Shown here: positions 1 through 9,561 of the stretch, in pieces
Layout of the letters: each line of letters starts with the position of its first letter
How positions within the stretch are numbered: the stretch's first letter is position 1
Source: an uncultured Oscillospiraceae bacterium
GTDB taxonomy: Bacteria > Bacillota > Clostridia > Oscillospirales > Oscillospiraceae
DNA length: 57,845 bases
Assembly (NCBI GenBank): GCA_934565775.1
Contig: CAKTIN010000003.1
Location: 1-57,845 of the forward strand
Direction of reading: 5' to 3'
The notes under the pieces: model-generated
Told to the model about the DNA's origin: nothing
The model's input: only the letters and a program-made list of their open reading frames with translations
The model's database searches: none
Made by a program: the position numbers and the translations under genes

Positions 1-1
1 C

Positions 2-745
2 TGCGGCGTTCCGGCCCGGTATGTGGAGGGCTATTTGGTGACAGCCGGGCAGGCCTCCGCCATGGCGGACGGCGAGAGCCTGGTTTTGACGGAGAAGAAC
101 GCCCACGCCTGGGCGGAGTTTTATCTGGACGGGGTGGGCTGGCTGCCCTTTGATACGACCCCGGCCCATACAGGGGAGCTGGTCTATGCGCTGCCCGCCG
201 GTGGCGATCTGGAGGGCCCGGACGGGTCCCAGACTCCGCCGGAGCTGCCGCAGACGCCTCAGGACCAGCCCCAGCTGGATCAGCAGGACACCGTGGAGGA
301 GGGCAAGACCCTGTTTGCCGAGAAGGCCCTGCGGATCCTGCTGCTGGTCCTGGCCCTGCTCCTTCTGGGAGCGCTCCTCCGGGCGGTGCTTCTGCGCCGC
401 CGCCTGCGCAGGCATCTGGCAGGGCTGCGCCGGGGCACGGGGCGCCGGGCCGTGGCTGGGCTGCTGGAGTATGCGGCCGTTGTTTTGGCGTGCCTGGGCT
501 TCCGGGGAGAAAACCTCCCCCTGGCCCGGCAGACCGCTGCAATTTCCGCACTGACCGGCTGCTCGGAGGAGCAGGCGGCGCGTGCCGTGGCGATGGAGGA
601 AGAGGCGCTGTTCAGCAGCCACCCCATGGCACAGCAGGTGCCGGAGGCTGCCGCAGCGCTGGACGCTGTGCTGGCGGCCTGGCGGGCGAAGCGCCCCTGG
701 CTTAAGAGAATCTGGGATCGTTGGTTTACCTGTCGGGTTTTATAA
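2..745 (+). CDS. Transglutaminase-like membrane protein, C-terminal part (5' end outside window)
   Basis: The reading frame is open from the window edge, so the gene is cut and its true start is not visible. The fragment opens with the CGVPARYVEGY stretch that follows the catalytic Cys in transglutaminase-core proteins; the Cys itself lies upstream. The catalytic His is in NAHAWAEFY (codon 104-106) and the Asp in PFDTTP (152-154). A Pro/Gln-rich linker, one strongly hydrophobic membrane span (about nt 330-390) and a helical tail like the DUF4129 end of TgpA-type proteins follow. By family this would be a membrane-anchored protein acting outside the cell as a protein cross-linking or protease-like enzyme. 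It is 39 nt upstream of the SLH protein and probably co-transcribed with it. Confidence 0.8.
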   Translation, partial: CGVPARYVEGYLVTAGQASAMADGESLVLTEKNAHAWAEFYLDGVGWLPFDTTPAHTGELVYALPAGGDLEGPDGSQTPPELPQTPQDQPQLDQQDTVEEGKTLFAEKALRILLLVLALLLLGALLRAVLLRRRLRRHLAGLRRGTGRRAVAGLLEYAAVVLACLGFRGENLPLARQTAAISALTGCSEEQAARAVAMEEEALFSSHPMAQQVPEAAAALDAVLAAWRAKRPWLKRIWDRWFTCRVL

Positions 746-784
746 ATTGTGGGTTCCGCAGTTCGCGGAGAAAGGATGGCTGTT

Positions 785-3700
785 ATGCGGAGATTCTTGT
801 CTGTACTTTTGGCCCTGGCTCTGCTGCTGGGGGCTCTGCCCGGAGCCGCTCTGGCGGCGGACCGGCCGGAGGGGACCTTTGTCCTGGCGGCAATGACAAA
901 GGATGGCTTTATCATTGAGCCGGAGTATGCTCCCTATACCCCCGGCCAGTCCGTGATGGAGGCGCTTCTGTCCGGGTCGCATACCTTTACGGGGCTGGAG
1001 ACCGGCTTCCTTTATGCCATTGACGGCATTTCGGACAATTTCGTGCGGTTTTATGACGGCGGTGGCTATGATTTGTCGGTTCCCGCCTCGGATATTTCGG
1101 TGCTGTGCTTCACCACCGTGGAGCCGAACGATTCTCCGGAGAAAATCGCCCTTCTGTCCCAGATGGCGGCGTATCGCGCGGAGACCAACGGCGTTCAGAA
1201 TTATGCCGCTGCGCAGAAGGCCTATGCCGCCGCCCTGTCCGGCTGCTATGAGGCGGACGGGACCCAGGCCCAGGCGCTGCTGGATGCCCTGAAGGACGCC
1301 ATGGACGCCTATGAGGCCTATCTGTCCGGAGAGAAAGTGACCCTCAGTCTCCAGGTGACCCAGGGAGAGCGCAGCGGCGTTCCCGTTGAGGTGACTCTGG
1401 TAGGGGAGTTCGGCAATACCGTTACCGCCCGGGACGCCACGCAGGTGGAGGCCGTACCGGGGCGCTATCAGTTTGACCTTTCCGACGGAGCGCTCAGTCA
1501 TGTGCGGGGTGAGGTGGAGATCATCGACGGCGGCGTCCTGAAAGCGACGCTGCCCGACGGAAACTGGATCGCCTCGGCAGAGATTGGCATTACCAACGGC
1601 GAGGGCTGGCAGGCCATGGAGAGAGCAGATCGCACCGCCGCAGGCGGGACCTATTATGTGCCGGATTATGCCCTGGGCACCCTGTACCCCTATGTGATCC
1701 CCGGAGAAGGCGTGGATGTGACAAAGGTCGGCCTGTATCTGGCGGGGAAAGAGACCCTGGCAAAGAACAAACGGGTCTGGGAGAGCAAGCAGACCGCTCT
1801 GGTCGGCGTTCTGGAGAAGGACAGCATGACCGGCGGCGACGTGGTCCTGGAGGCCCGGCTGGCGGACGGAGACTTTGAGCAGTACCAGACCTATACCTTC
1901 CATACCCTGCGAATTCCCACGCTTTCCGCTCTGACGGTAACCGGGGACGGGACGAAGCTGCCCCTGGCGCTGGAAAAGGAAAAGACGGACTATGAGATCG
2001 CCACGGTTTCCGACACCCTGGACGTCTGCGCTACGGCGCTTTGCGCGGGCAGCACCTTGACCCTTGCCGGGGCCGCTGCGGAGAGCGGTGTTTCCAGAAC
2101 CGTGGCCCTCGACAGCCTGACCCAGGAGGGAGGGCGGTATCTTCTGCCCCTGACCCTTACGGGGCGCAACGGTGTGAGCCGGAGCTACTTGCTTCGGGTG
2201 CGGCGGCAGGCGGCGGTGACGGTCACTCTGTCCCACGGGTCGGATGTATCCGTTGCGGTGTTTAACGCAGCCGGGGCCGAGATCGCCCCCAGCGCCTCAA
2301 CAGGCAGCCGGACCCAGTTCCGTCTGGTGCCCGGGGAGAGCTATACCTATCTTGCAACGAAGAACGAGTATTATCACACGACCGCAGCCTTTACTGCGGC
2401 GGCGGACTGGACGGTCTCCATCCCGACGCCGGATCCTGCGGACTACCTGGCATCCCTGGCGGCCCGGGAGAATATGAAAGGGGAGAACCTGCCGCAGACT
2501 CCGGCGGCCTTTGCGCCCCAGGTCCATGCCTATACCTATGAGGTGGGCTCCAACCAGCCGAATGTCGGTCTGCTGCCCCAGCTCACTGCCGCGGCCTCCG
2601 GCTATACCATGACGGCCTACTATGAGGATTATCGGACTTGGGACCCGATCTATGCCGGTCCTAAGACCCGGACCGTGCGCAACAATGCCTTTACGGCCCT
2701 GAACGCGCTGCTGGGTGCGTCCGGCATCGGCAGCCAGGTCCGCCTGGAGATCGCCCAGCCGGAGCGAAACGGTGTGAAGTATTATCAGGATTATATGCTT
2801 ACAGTCCAACGCCGGAGCCAGCTGAACAATTTGACCCTCTCCGCCAACGACCGGAGCGTGAATCTTTATCAGAAGGACAGCGGAAGCCAGGGTTTCTTTA
2901 AGAGCGTTATGGACTATACGGCCTCGGTGGGGCAGATGGTGCCCAGCCTTACCCTCAGCCTTCAGCTGCTCAGCACGGCGGCCGCCCAGGATTCGGATTT
3001 CACCGTGGAGGCCCGGTGCGGCAGCTGGAGCGAGACGCTTAGCTACGCCGGAACGGATGTGACCCAGAGCCGGGCCCTGACCGTGCCCCTGGATGCGGCA
3101 AAGGAGACGGAAAGCATTACTCTGACCGTGTCTCACCCCGGGGCAATTTCCCAAAGCTACACCCTGGAGCTGACCAAGCTGCCCCCGGTGACGACCCGGA
3201 TTGTTGTGCAGCCGGAGAGCGCGGGGGTGTTCCTCCGGGAGGAGGAGACGGGGCAGCGCGCCGTTTTGCGCCCGGACGGGACCTACAGCCTGGATACGGG
3301 GCTGGTCTATCTCTGCAATGTGACCGCCCACGGCTACCGGGGCAAGCAGGTGCGCTTCCTGGCAGGGGAGGAAAACGCCACCGTGACGGTGACGCTGGAG
3401 CCTGCGCCGGAGCAGCCCTACGCCGACCTTGCCAGGCCCGGGGACTGGACCAGCTTCCGGGGCAACGAGGAAAACAACGGGATCACCGATGCGCCTACCC
3501 CCATTCAGGCGGAGCAGGCCGTGCTGACCTGGGGAGTCCAGCTGGGCGAGGGCTACAGCTCCAATGCTGCGGGCTCTCCCATCCTTGTGGGCGGGAACCT
3601 CTACTCCTACGCCGCAAAACAGATTTTCAAGCTGGATAAGACCACCGGCGCGGTTCTGGAGGCCAAGCCTATGGCGGGCTCCTCCTCCTTTGCCATTACG

Positions 3701-5653
3701 CCGCCGGCCTATGCCGAGGGCATGATCTTTGTGGCCCTTTCCAACGGCACGATCCAGGCCTTTGACGCCGATACCCTGGACTCCCTCTGGATCTACCATG
3801 ACGCACTGGGCGGGCAGCCCAACTGCCCCATTGCGTACAAGAACGGCTGCCTTTACACCGGCTTCTGGAATGCGGAAATGCAGCAGGCGAACTTTGTCTG
3901 CCTGACGGTGACCGACGAGGACCTGGACAGCGGCAGCGAAGAAAAGCTGGCCTCCTGGACCTATACCCACAACGGCTTCTATTGGGCCGGGGCCTATGCG
4001 GCGGATGACTTTATCCTGGTCACCACGGACGACGGGGAAAACGGATATGTGACCGGCCACGGCTCAATCCTGTCCCTGGATCCGGGCAGCGGCGCGCTGC
4101 TGGACAGCCTGACGGCCACCGGTGTGGGCGACCTGCGCAGCAGCGTGTGCTATGACGTCCAGACCGACGCCTACTACTTTACCTCCAAGGGCGGCGATTT
4201 TTACCGGGTGAAGGTCAATCCGGACGGCACCTTCCAGGAGGGCTCTCTGAAGTCTCTCCATCTGAACAACGGCTCTGCCAATCCCGCAACGCCGCCTATG
4301 AGCACCTCAACCCCCGTGGTTTACAAGGGCAGGGCCTATATCGGCGTGTCCGGCGTGAGCCAGTTCGGGGCCTATTCCGGACACAATATGACGGTGATCG
4401 ATCTGGACCGCTGGACCATTGCCTACCAGGTCCCCACCCAGGGCTATCCCCAGACCAGCGGCCTGCTGACCACCTGCTATGAGGACGGCACGGAGTACGT
4501 CTATGTGTACTTCTTCGACAACTACACGCCTGGAAAGCTCCGGGTGATCCGGGACCGGGCGGGGCTGAAGGAGCTGGACCACGCCTATGCCACCGTGGAG
4601 ACCTATGTGGAGGCAGGGCAGACCAAGACTGTGGAGACGGGCTACGTTCTGTTTACTCCCAGCGGCGCCCAGGCCCAGTATGCCATTTGCAGCCCCATTG
4701 TAGATGAGGACGGCAATCTTTATTTCAAGAATGATTCGGCTTATCTCATGTGCTTGAGCAGCACTATTACGGCGCTGGAGGTCACGAAGCAGCCGGATAA
4801 GACCACTTATCAGGTGGGGCAGACCTTTGATGCCACGGGAATGCAGGTAACGGCGGTGTACGCCAACGGCGTGCGGAAGGATGTGACCAAGTACATCTCC
4901 TACAGCACGGACCCCCTGACCCTGGAGGATACGGAGCTGACCCTGACCTATTCCCTCGGAGCCAACGAGCTGATGTATCAGGACAAGGACGGGCAGTCCG
5001 GGGTGGACTATTTTGTGCCCACGGGAACGGTGGACCTGAAGGTGCAGCAGTCCCAGCCCGGCAAGTGCGACGGCGGCGAAAGCTGCCCCAGCCGGGACTT
5101 TGCGGACGTGCCCGGGCCGGAGTATTGGGGCCACGAGGCCATTGACTACGGGATCCGCACCGGCCTGTTCAAGGGCGTGGAGCCGGGCCTGTTTGGGCCG
5201 AATCAGCCGATGAACCGCGCCATGGCGGTGACGCTGCTGTGGCGGCTGGCCGGAGAGCCGGAGGGGAGCGGCAGCTTCCCGGATGTGGACGCGGGCGCTT
5301 ACTTTGCAAAGGCGGTGGCCTGGGCCAGCGAGACCGGGATCGTCAAGGGCTATCCCGAGGGCGTGTTCCTCCCCGGCCGGGAGATCACCCGGAGCGAAAT
5401 GGTGACTATGCTTTACCGGTATGCGGCCTACCAGGGTAAGGATGTGTCCGCCCGGGCCGATCTGAGCGTGTTCGCCGATGAGGGTCAGGTGCTGCCTTAC
5501 GCCGTGGAGACCATGCAGTGGGCCGTGGCGGTGGGCCTGATGAAGGGCAGCAATGAGGACGGCGTTGTGTATTTGCAGCCCAACGGCAGCGCGACCCGGG
5601 CCCAGATGGCCCAGATCCTCATGCGGTATATCGAGGATTTCCTGAAGCAGTGA
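785..5653 (+). CDS. Large secreted SLH-domain surface protein with PQQ-like beta-propeller and Ig-like domains
   Basis: 1622 residues. The ATG at 785 is chosen because GGAGAAAGG lies about 9 nt upstream and it gives a clean signal peptide (MRRFLSVLLALALLLGALPG, then AALA). The N-terminal ~100 residues (GQSVMEALLSG) weakly resemble a DUF4430-like fold. The middle has two cadherin-like beta-sandwich stretches (LSALTVTGDG, LNNLTLSAND). A PQQ/quinoprotein-like propeller runs from about residue 885 to 1325 (TSFRGNEENNG, then repeats such as VALSNGTIQAFDADTL), followed by a Big_3-like domain (ALEVTKQPDKTTYQVGQTFD). Three SLH repeats occupy about 1437 to the end (FADVPGPEYWGHEAIDYG, FPDVDAGAYFAKAVAWA, FADEGQVLPYAVETMQWA). 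SLH repeats normally tether proteins to pyruvylated cell-wall polymer. The ligand is unknown. Confidence 0.85.
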   Translation: MRRFLSVLLALALLLGALPGAALAADRPEGTFVLAAMTKDGFIIEPEYAPYTPGQSVMEALLSGSHTFTGLETGFLYAIDGISDNFVRFYDGGGYDLSVPASDISVLCFTTVEPNDSPEKIALLSQMAAYRAETNGVQNYAAAQKAYAAALSGCYEADGTQAQALLDALKDAMDAYEAYLSGEKVTLSLQVTQGERSGVPVEVTLVGEFGNTVTARDATQVEAVPGRYQFDLSDGALSHVRGEVEIIDGGVLKATLPDGNWIASAEIGITNGEGWQAMERADRTAAGGTYYVPDYALGTLYPYVIPGEGVDVTKVGLYLAGKETLAKNKRVWESKQTALVGVLEKDSMTGGDVVLEARLADGDFEQYQTYTFHTLRIPTLSALTVTGDGTKLPLALEKEKTDYEIATVSDTLDVCATALCAGSTLTLAGAAAESGVSRTVALDSLTQEGGRYLLPLTLTGRNGVSRSYLLRVRRQAAVTVTLSHGSDVSVAVFNAAGAEIAPSASTGSRTQFRLVPGESYTYLATKNEYYHTTAAFTAAADWTVSIPTPDPADYLASLAARENMKGENLPQTPAAFAPQVHAYTYEVGSNQPNVGLLPQLTAAASGYTMTAYYEDYRTWDPIYAGPKTRTVRNNAFTALNALLGASGIGSQVRLEIAQPERNGVKYYQDYMLTVQRRSQLNNLTLSANDRSVNLYQKDSGSQGFFKSVMDYTASVGQMVPSLTLSLQLLSTAAAQDSDFTVEARCGSWSETLSYAGTDVTQSRALTVPLDAAKETESITLTVSHPGAISQSYTLELTKLPPVTTRIVVQPESAGVFLREEETGQRAVLRPDGTYSLDTGLVYLCNVTAHGYRGKQVRFLAGEENATVTVTLEPAPEQPYADLARPGDWTSFRGNEENNGITDAPTPIQAEQAVLTWGVQLGEGYSSNAAGSPILVGGNLYSYAAKQIFKLDKTTGAVLEAKPMAGSSSFAITPPAYAEGMIFVALSNGTIQAFDADTLDSLWIYHDALGGQPNCPIAYKNGCLYTGFWNAEMQQANFVCLTVTDEDLDSGSEEKLASWTYTHNGFYWAGAYAADDFILVTTDDGENGYVTGHGSILSLDPGSGALLDSLTATGVGDLRSSVCYDVQTDAYYFTSKGGDFYRVKVNPDGTFQEGSLKSLHLNNGSANPATPPMSTSTPVVYKGRAYIGVSGVSQFGAYSGHNMTVIDLDRWTIAYQVPTQGYPQTSGLLTTCYEDGTEYVYVYFFDNYTPGKLRVIRDRAGLKELDHAYATVETYVEAGQTKTVETGYVLFTPSGAQAQYAICSPIVDEDGNLYFKNDSAYLMCLSSTITALEVTKQPDKTTYQVGQTFDATGMQVTAVYANGVRKDVTKYISYSTDPLTLEDTELTLTYSLGANELMYQDKDGQSGVDYFVPTGTVDLKVQQSQPGKCDGGESCPSRDFADVPGPEYWGHEAIDYGIRTGLFKGVEPGLFGPNQPMNRAMAVTLLWRLAGEPEGSGSFPDVDAGAYFAKAVAWASETGIVKGYPEGVFLPGREITRSEMVTMLYRYAAYQGKDVSARADLSVFADEGQVLPYAVETMQWAVAVGLMKGSNEDGVVYLQPNGSATRAQMAQILMRYIEDFLKQ

Positions 5654-5667
5654 CCGGAATGTAAAAA

Positions 5668-5706
5668 CCCCTGCCGTGGAAACCGGAATGGTTTCCACGG
5701 CAGGGG
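5668..5706. terminator. Bidirectional terminator between the SLH gene and the ABC permease
   Basis: Perfect 17-bp inverted repeat (arms 5668-5684 and 5690-5706, loop GGAAT). It is followed by a T-rich run on the plus strand (AATCTTTTTT) and preceded by AAAAA, which serves as the U-tract on the minus strand. It separates two convergent genes. Confidence 0.9.
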
Positions 5707-5720
5707 AATCTTTTTTGCAA

Positions 5721-7712
5721 TTATACGGATTTTGCTTGATTTTCCCGGCTTACGATTCGAAAATACGCATTGGCGGTTGCAACATACACGCCCACATAGA
5801 ACACGGCGAACAGCAGGAAGCAGCCCAGTGTGACCCAGCCGAAGAGGCGCACATTGGTCAGCCCCACAAGCTGGAGCAGCAGAGACATCATCTTAAAGGC
5901 AAAGCAGACATGGACCCCGGCGGCGGCCAGAGGCAGGAAGAATACCGTCAGCACCTGAGAATTGACGGAGGCGCGGATCTCCTGCCGGGTCATGCCGACC
6001 TTTTGCAGAATGGAGAAGGTGTGCTGATCCTCGTAGCCTTCGGTGATCTGCTTGTAGTACATAATGAGCACGGTGCCGATCAGGAAGGCCAGCCCCAGAA
6101 ACAGACCCAGGAACAGCAGTCCGCCGTTCAGGGCCATGGTATCGGCCCGCTTTTCAGCCATGGAGCTATAGGAGAGGGAAAAGCCGTTTTCCACCCGAAG
6201 ATCCTTCCGGTACCGCTCCAGGATTTCGTCAAGAAGCTTTAGCTGCATGGCGTTGGAGCAGCTGACATTGAAGCCATAGAAGTATTTGCAGTCTATTTCC
6301 TGCCCCAGCGCCTCCGCACAGGCCTTTTGGCAGGCCTGTAGGGATTCCATGGGAACAATAAAATAGAGATAATTGCTCGAGACCCAGGTGCCCTCATCGA
6401 CCCCCTTGAAGGAGACCTGCCGGAGGACCCGGAAGGAGGGGCCGGAGGAAAGGGTGACCGTTTCCTGCGGGAAGGGGGAATCGGAGCTGACCAGGGCCTC
6501 ACCGGGGGCCAGGGTGTAGTCGGTCCCGGCCAATTGGTTGTAATCCTCAAGGGCGACCAGCTCCAGCGTCAGGAAGGAGCCGCCCAGCTCCACCTCCTGG
6601 AGGTTATAATTTCCGTTCTGGTCCATCCAGCCATAGAGGGGGAGGTACCGGTAAGCGATCCGATCCTCCTGGGTCAGATTATAGGCCTTCAGCGTATCCT
6701 CCACCGCCTGATCCATGACCGGGGCGGGGTCCCGAGAGCCCGCTTCAAGAATCAAATCCCGGGGACAGCGTTCATTTACGCTGTCCTCTCCACCGAGATA
6801 CAGGCAGACCGTGGTGGACACCGTGACCAGCACCATGGTGCTCAGAATGCAGATGGAGGCCAGGCCCGCGCCGTTGCGCTTCATGCGGTAGAGCATGGTG
6901 GATACGGAGATAAAGTGCTTTGCCTTGTAGTAATAGCCCTTGCAGTATTGCAGCAGACGGTAAATGACCACAGAGCCGGAGATAAACAGCAGGTAAGTTG
7001 CGAGGATGACCATGACCACGGCAATGAGAAAGCCGTTCACGGCAGTCAGGGGGTCTTCCACTTTTCGGGCAATGTAGTACGCCGCGCCCAGGAGAATCAA
7101 CCCGGCCAGGGCCAGCAGGTAATTGGCCTTAGGCTTTTTCTCACCTGCAGAGGCGCTGCCCAGCAGCTCCGTGGTGCTGGAGAGGGAGACCTTGCGAAGG
7201 GCATTGAAGAAGATGAGCCCATGGATTGCCGCAAAAATAACCAAGGTCATAAGGAAAGCCATGGGCTGCACCGAGAAGGTGTAGCTGACCTCCCCCTGAA
7301 GCATGGCTGTTACGGCAAGCTGGCACAGCTTGGACAGCAGAATGCCCAGGCCGAGGCCCAGGATCACGGAGGAGCCGGCCAGGATTAGCGTCTCCCACAG
7401 GAGGATCCGGGCAATGTTGCCCTTGCCCATCCCCAGAACGTGGTACAGACCAAACTCCTGGAACCGGCGGCGAATGAGGAAGGAATTGCTGTAAAACAGA
7501 AACAGGAAGGAAAACAGGCACATGATCCCCGTGCCGAAGGACAGGAGGCCCTGAATGATCTCTCCGCCCCGGAAGGTGGAGATGACCGGATCGTGACACA
7601 GGGCGGCGATGATGTACTGCATCATGGTCATGAGCACGCAGGTCAGAAAATAGGGAAGGTAGGTCCGCTGGTTTTTGCGGATGCCGGTCCAGGCGAGCTT
7701 GGGATACATCAT
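5721..7712 (-). CDS. BceB-like ABC transporter permease (FtsX family)
   Basis: 663 residues, the normal size for BceB/VraG-type permeases. The N-terminus MMYPKLAWTGIRKNQRTYLP and the early spans match the peptide-antibiotic resistance permeases. About ten hydrophobic segments are visible. A long hydrophilic stretch (roughly residues 310-520) corresponds to the extracellular sensory domain of this family, and a C-terminal FtsX-type block follows (TEGYEDQHTFSILQKVGMT). The start codon overlaps the stop of the ATPase gene. With the upstream kinase and regulators this forms a BceRS-BceAB module, which in characterised relatives senses and removes cell-wall-active peptides such as bacitracin. The actual ligand cannot be read from sequence. 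Confidence 0.9.
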   Translation of the reverse strand: MMYPKLAWTGIRKNQRTYLPYFLTCVLMTMMQYIIAALCHDPVISTFRGGEIIQGLLSFGTGIMCLFSFLFLFYSNSFLIRRRFQEFGLYHVLGMGKGNIARILLWETLILAGSSVILGLGLGILLSKLCQLAVTAMLQGEVSYTFSVQPMAFLMTLVIFAAIHGLIFFNALRKVSLSSTTELLGSASAGEKKPKANYLLALAGLILLGAAYYIARKVEDPLTAVNGFLIAVVMVILATYLLFISGSVVIYRLLQYCKGYYYKAKHFISVSTMLYRMKRNGAGLASICILSTMVLVTVSTTVCLYLGGEDSVNERCPRDLILEAGSRDPAPVMDQAVEDTLKAYNLTQEDRIAYRYLPLYGWMDQNGNYNLQEVELGGSFLTLELVALEDYNQLAGTDYTLAPGEALVSSDSPFPQETVTLSSGPSFRVLRQVSFKGVDEGTWVSSNYLYFIVPMESLQACQKACAEALGQEIDCKYFYGFNVSCSNAMQLKLLDEILERYRKDLRVENGFSLSYSSMAEKRADTMALNGGLLFLGLFLGLAFLIGTVLIMYYKQITEGYEDQHTFSILQKVGMTRQEIRASVNSQVLTVFFLPLAAAGVHVCFAFKMMSLLLQLVGLTNVRLFGWVTLGCFLLFAVFYVGVYVATANAYFRIVSRENQAKSV

Positions 7713-8473
7713 GCCATCTCGCCCCCCGTTGCCAGCATGGTCAGGGTGTCGGAAATGCTCTGATACAGCTCCAGGTCAGAGTGGCCGCCGCGGTACAGCT
7801 GGTGGAAAACCCGGCCGTCCTTGATGAACAGCACCCGGGAGGCGTGGCTGGCGGCCTTGATGGAGTGGGTGACCATGAAAATGGTCTGTCCGCCGGCGTT
7901 GACCCGGCTGAACAGCTCCAGAAGCTCGTCGGTGGAGCGGCTGTCCAGCGCGCCCGTGGGCTCATCGGCCAGAATGAGCTCCGGCTTGGTGATCAGAGCC
8001 CGGGCGACGGCCGTCCGCTGCTTCTGCCCGCCGGAAATCTCATAGGGGTACTTGTCCAGCAGCTCCGTAATGCCCAGCTGCTCGGCCAGAGGCTCCAGCA
8101 GCAGACGCATTTGCATGGGCTTCATGCCGGAGAGCACCAGGGGCAGATAGATATTGTCTCTTACGGAAAAGTGGTCCAGCAGATTGAATTCCTGGAACAC
8201 AAAGCCCAGCTTCTCCCGGCGGAAGGCGGCCACCTGGCTGTCCCGCAGGGCGTGAATGGACTGTCCGCCCAGGAGCACCCGGCCGGCGGTGGGCTTGTCC
8301 AGAGCGGCAATGATGTTCAGCAGGGTGGTCTTGCCGGATCCGCTCTCGCCCATGACCGCCACATATTCCCCGGCGTCTACGGTAAAGCTCACATCCGTAA
8401 GAGCCTGGACCTGATGCCCGCCGAAGCGGGTGGTATAGATCTTCTTTACGTTTTGTACTTCCAAAACTGGCAT
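7709..8473 (-). CDS. BceA-like ABC transporter ATPase
   Basis: 254 residues. Walker A is GESGSGKTT at 42-50, then a Q-loop (FVFQEFNLLDHF), the signature ISGGQKQR and Walker B LILADEPTGALD. This is the MacB/LolD/BceA group of ATPases that work with FtsX-type permeases. The ATG has GGGAG about 9 nt upstream. The gene is separated by about 100 bp from the histidine kinase, and that gap holds its own promoter and operator-like repeats, so it is probably induced separately. It overlaps the permease gene by 4 nt. Confidence 0.93.
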   Translation of the reverse strand: MPVLEVQNVKKIYTTRFGGHQVQALTDVSFTVDAGEYVAVMGESGSGKTTLLNIIAALDKPTAGRVLLGGQSIHALRDSQVAAFRREKLGFVFQEFNLLDHFSVRDNIYLPLVLSGMKPMQMRLLLEPLAEQLGITELLDKYPYEISGGQKQRTAVARALITKPELILADEPTGALDSRSTDELLELFSRVNAGGQTIFMVTHSIKAASHASRVLFIKDGRVFHQLYRGGHSDLELYQSISDTLTMLATGGEMA

Positions 8474-8504
8474 CGTTCATTTCTCCCTTCGGATTTGTGC
8501 CTAT

Positions 8505-8568
8505 AGCATACCGCAAAACCCAAAGCCGTGCCATCGATTTCCCTTACACTTGGGAGTGGAACCTTACA
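8505..8568 (-). promoter_or_regulatory. Probable activator-dependent promoter of bceAB with paired direct repeats
   Basis: On the plus strand, CCTTACA occurs at 8542-8548 and again at 8562-8568, exactly 20 bp (two helical turns) apart. Reading the minus strand, the repeats (TGTAAGG) sit 8 bp upstream of a poor -35 (TGGCAC, 8528-8533), a 17-bp spacer and -10 TATGCT (8505-8510). A direct-repeat pair next to a weak -35 is the layout expected for OmpR-family activators; the local regulator is inferred to bind here. Confidence 0.6.
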
Positions 8569-8574
8569 GTTTTG

Positions 8575-9561
8575 TTAGTCTTGCTGGATTTTTGGGGTTT
8601 TCAGGGAGATCCGCACCTCCGTCCCCTGGCCGGGGAGGCTTCCGGCGGTAATGCTCTGGCCCAGACGCTGGCAGATCATCCGGCACAGGTACAGGCCGAT
8701 GCCGGTGGCCTGCTTGTCGGACCGGCCGTTCTGGCCGGTGAAGCCCTGCTCAAAGATGCGGGGCAGGTCGCCGGGGTCGATGCCGATGCCCGTGTCCCGG
8801 ATGCTCAGGGTCTCCGGCCCTGCCAGGGCGATGGTAATGCTGCCCTTCGGGGTATATTTCAGCGCGTTGGAGAGCACCTGCTCCAATACGAAAAGCAGCC
8901 ACTTTTCGTCGGTCAGCACGGTCTTGTGGATGGGCTCGTAATGCAGAGCCAACTTCTTCCGGATAAACAGGGGCGCATATTTCCGCAGGGCCTGGCGGAT
9001 GATCCCATCCAGGTCGCAGGGCTTGAACACATAGTCCGTGGCCGGGCTGCCCAGGCGCAGGTAGCACAGGACCATGTCCACATATTCCCGAATGCGGAAC
9101 AGCTCCGCTTCCAACGCCTTGGCATCTGCGGAGCAGGATTGCAGCAGCAGGTCCATGGCGGCGATGGGGGTTTTGATCTGGTGAGCCCAGAGGGTGAAAT
9201 AGTCCGTGGCCTCCTGGGCCTGCCGGGCGGCATCCACCGCCTGGGCCTGCTTGGCCTCAAAAAGGCCAGTGAGCAAGGCCTGATAGTCGGCCTCCGGCAG
9301 GGTGCCGGGGGCGGGAAGATTCTCCAGAGTGGACAGGACCTCCTGCCGGAGCCCCTCCAGTAGGCGGTGCTTTCGCCGGTAGGCCAGAAAGTCCGGAAGC
9401 ATGGCGAGGAGCCCGGCGGTGAGGCAGAGGGCGCCCGCATAGGCGGCCGGCTCCCAGGGCAGCCGGTACAGGGCGTTTACCGTGCAGCTCAGCCCGGCAA
9501 ACAGCAGCAGAAGAAGGAATGGGCGGCGCTTATCCCGGAGGTAAGAAAGCAGCAGCTTCAT
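8575..9561 (-). CDS. BceS-like intramembrane-sensing histidine kinase
   Basis: 328 residues. There are two closely spaced N-terminal membrane spans (about 13-57) with almost no external loop, typical of kinases that sense through a partner ABC transporter. The H-box is DYFTLWAHQIKTPIA with His127. The N-box lies around VLEQVLSNALKYTP and the G-boxes are RDTGIGIDPGDL and TGIGLYLCR. The start overlaps the upstream regulator stop (ATGA, 9558-9561). It is expected to phosphorylate the regulator encoded just upstream. Confidence 0.92.
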   Translation of the reverse strand: MKLLLSYLRDKRRPFLLLLLFAGLSCTVNALYRLPWEPAAYAGALCLTAGLLAMLPDFLAYRRKHRLLEGLRQEVLSTLENLPAPGTLPEADYQALLTGLFEAKQAQAVDAARQAQEATDYFTLWAHQIKTPIAAMDLLLQSCSADAKALEAELFRIREYVDMVLCYLRLGSPATDYVFKPCDLDGIIRQALRKYAPLFIRKKLALHYEPIHKTVLTDEKWLLFVLEQVLSNALKYTPKGSITIALAGPETLSIRDTGIGIDPGDLPRIFEQGFTGQNGRSDKQATGIGLYLCRMICQRLGQSITAGSLPGQGTEVRISLKTPKIQQD

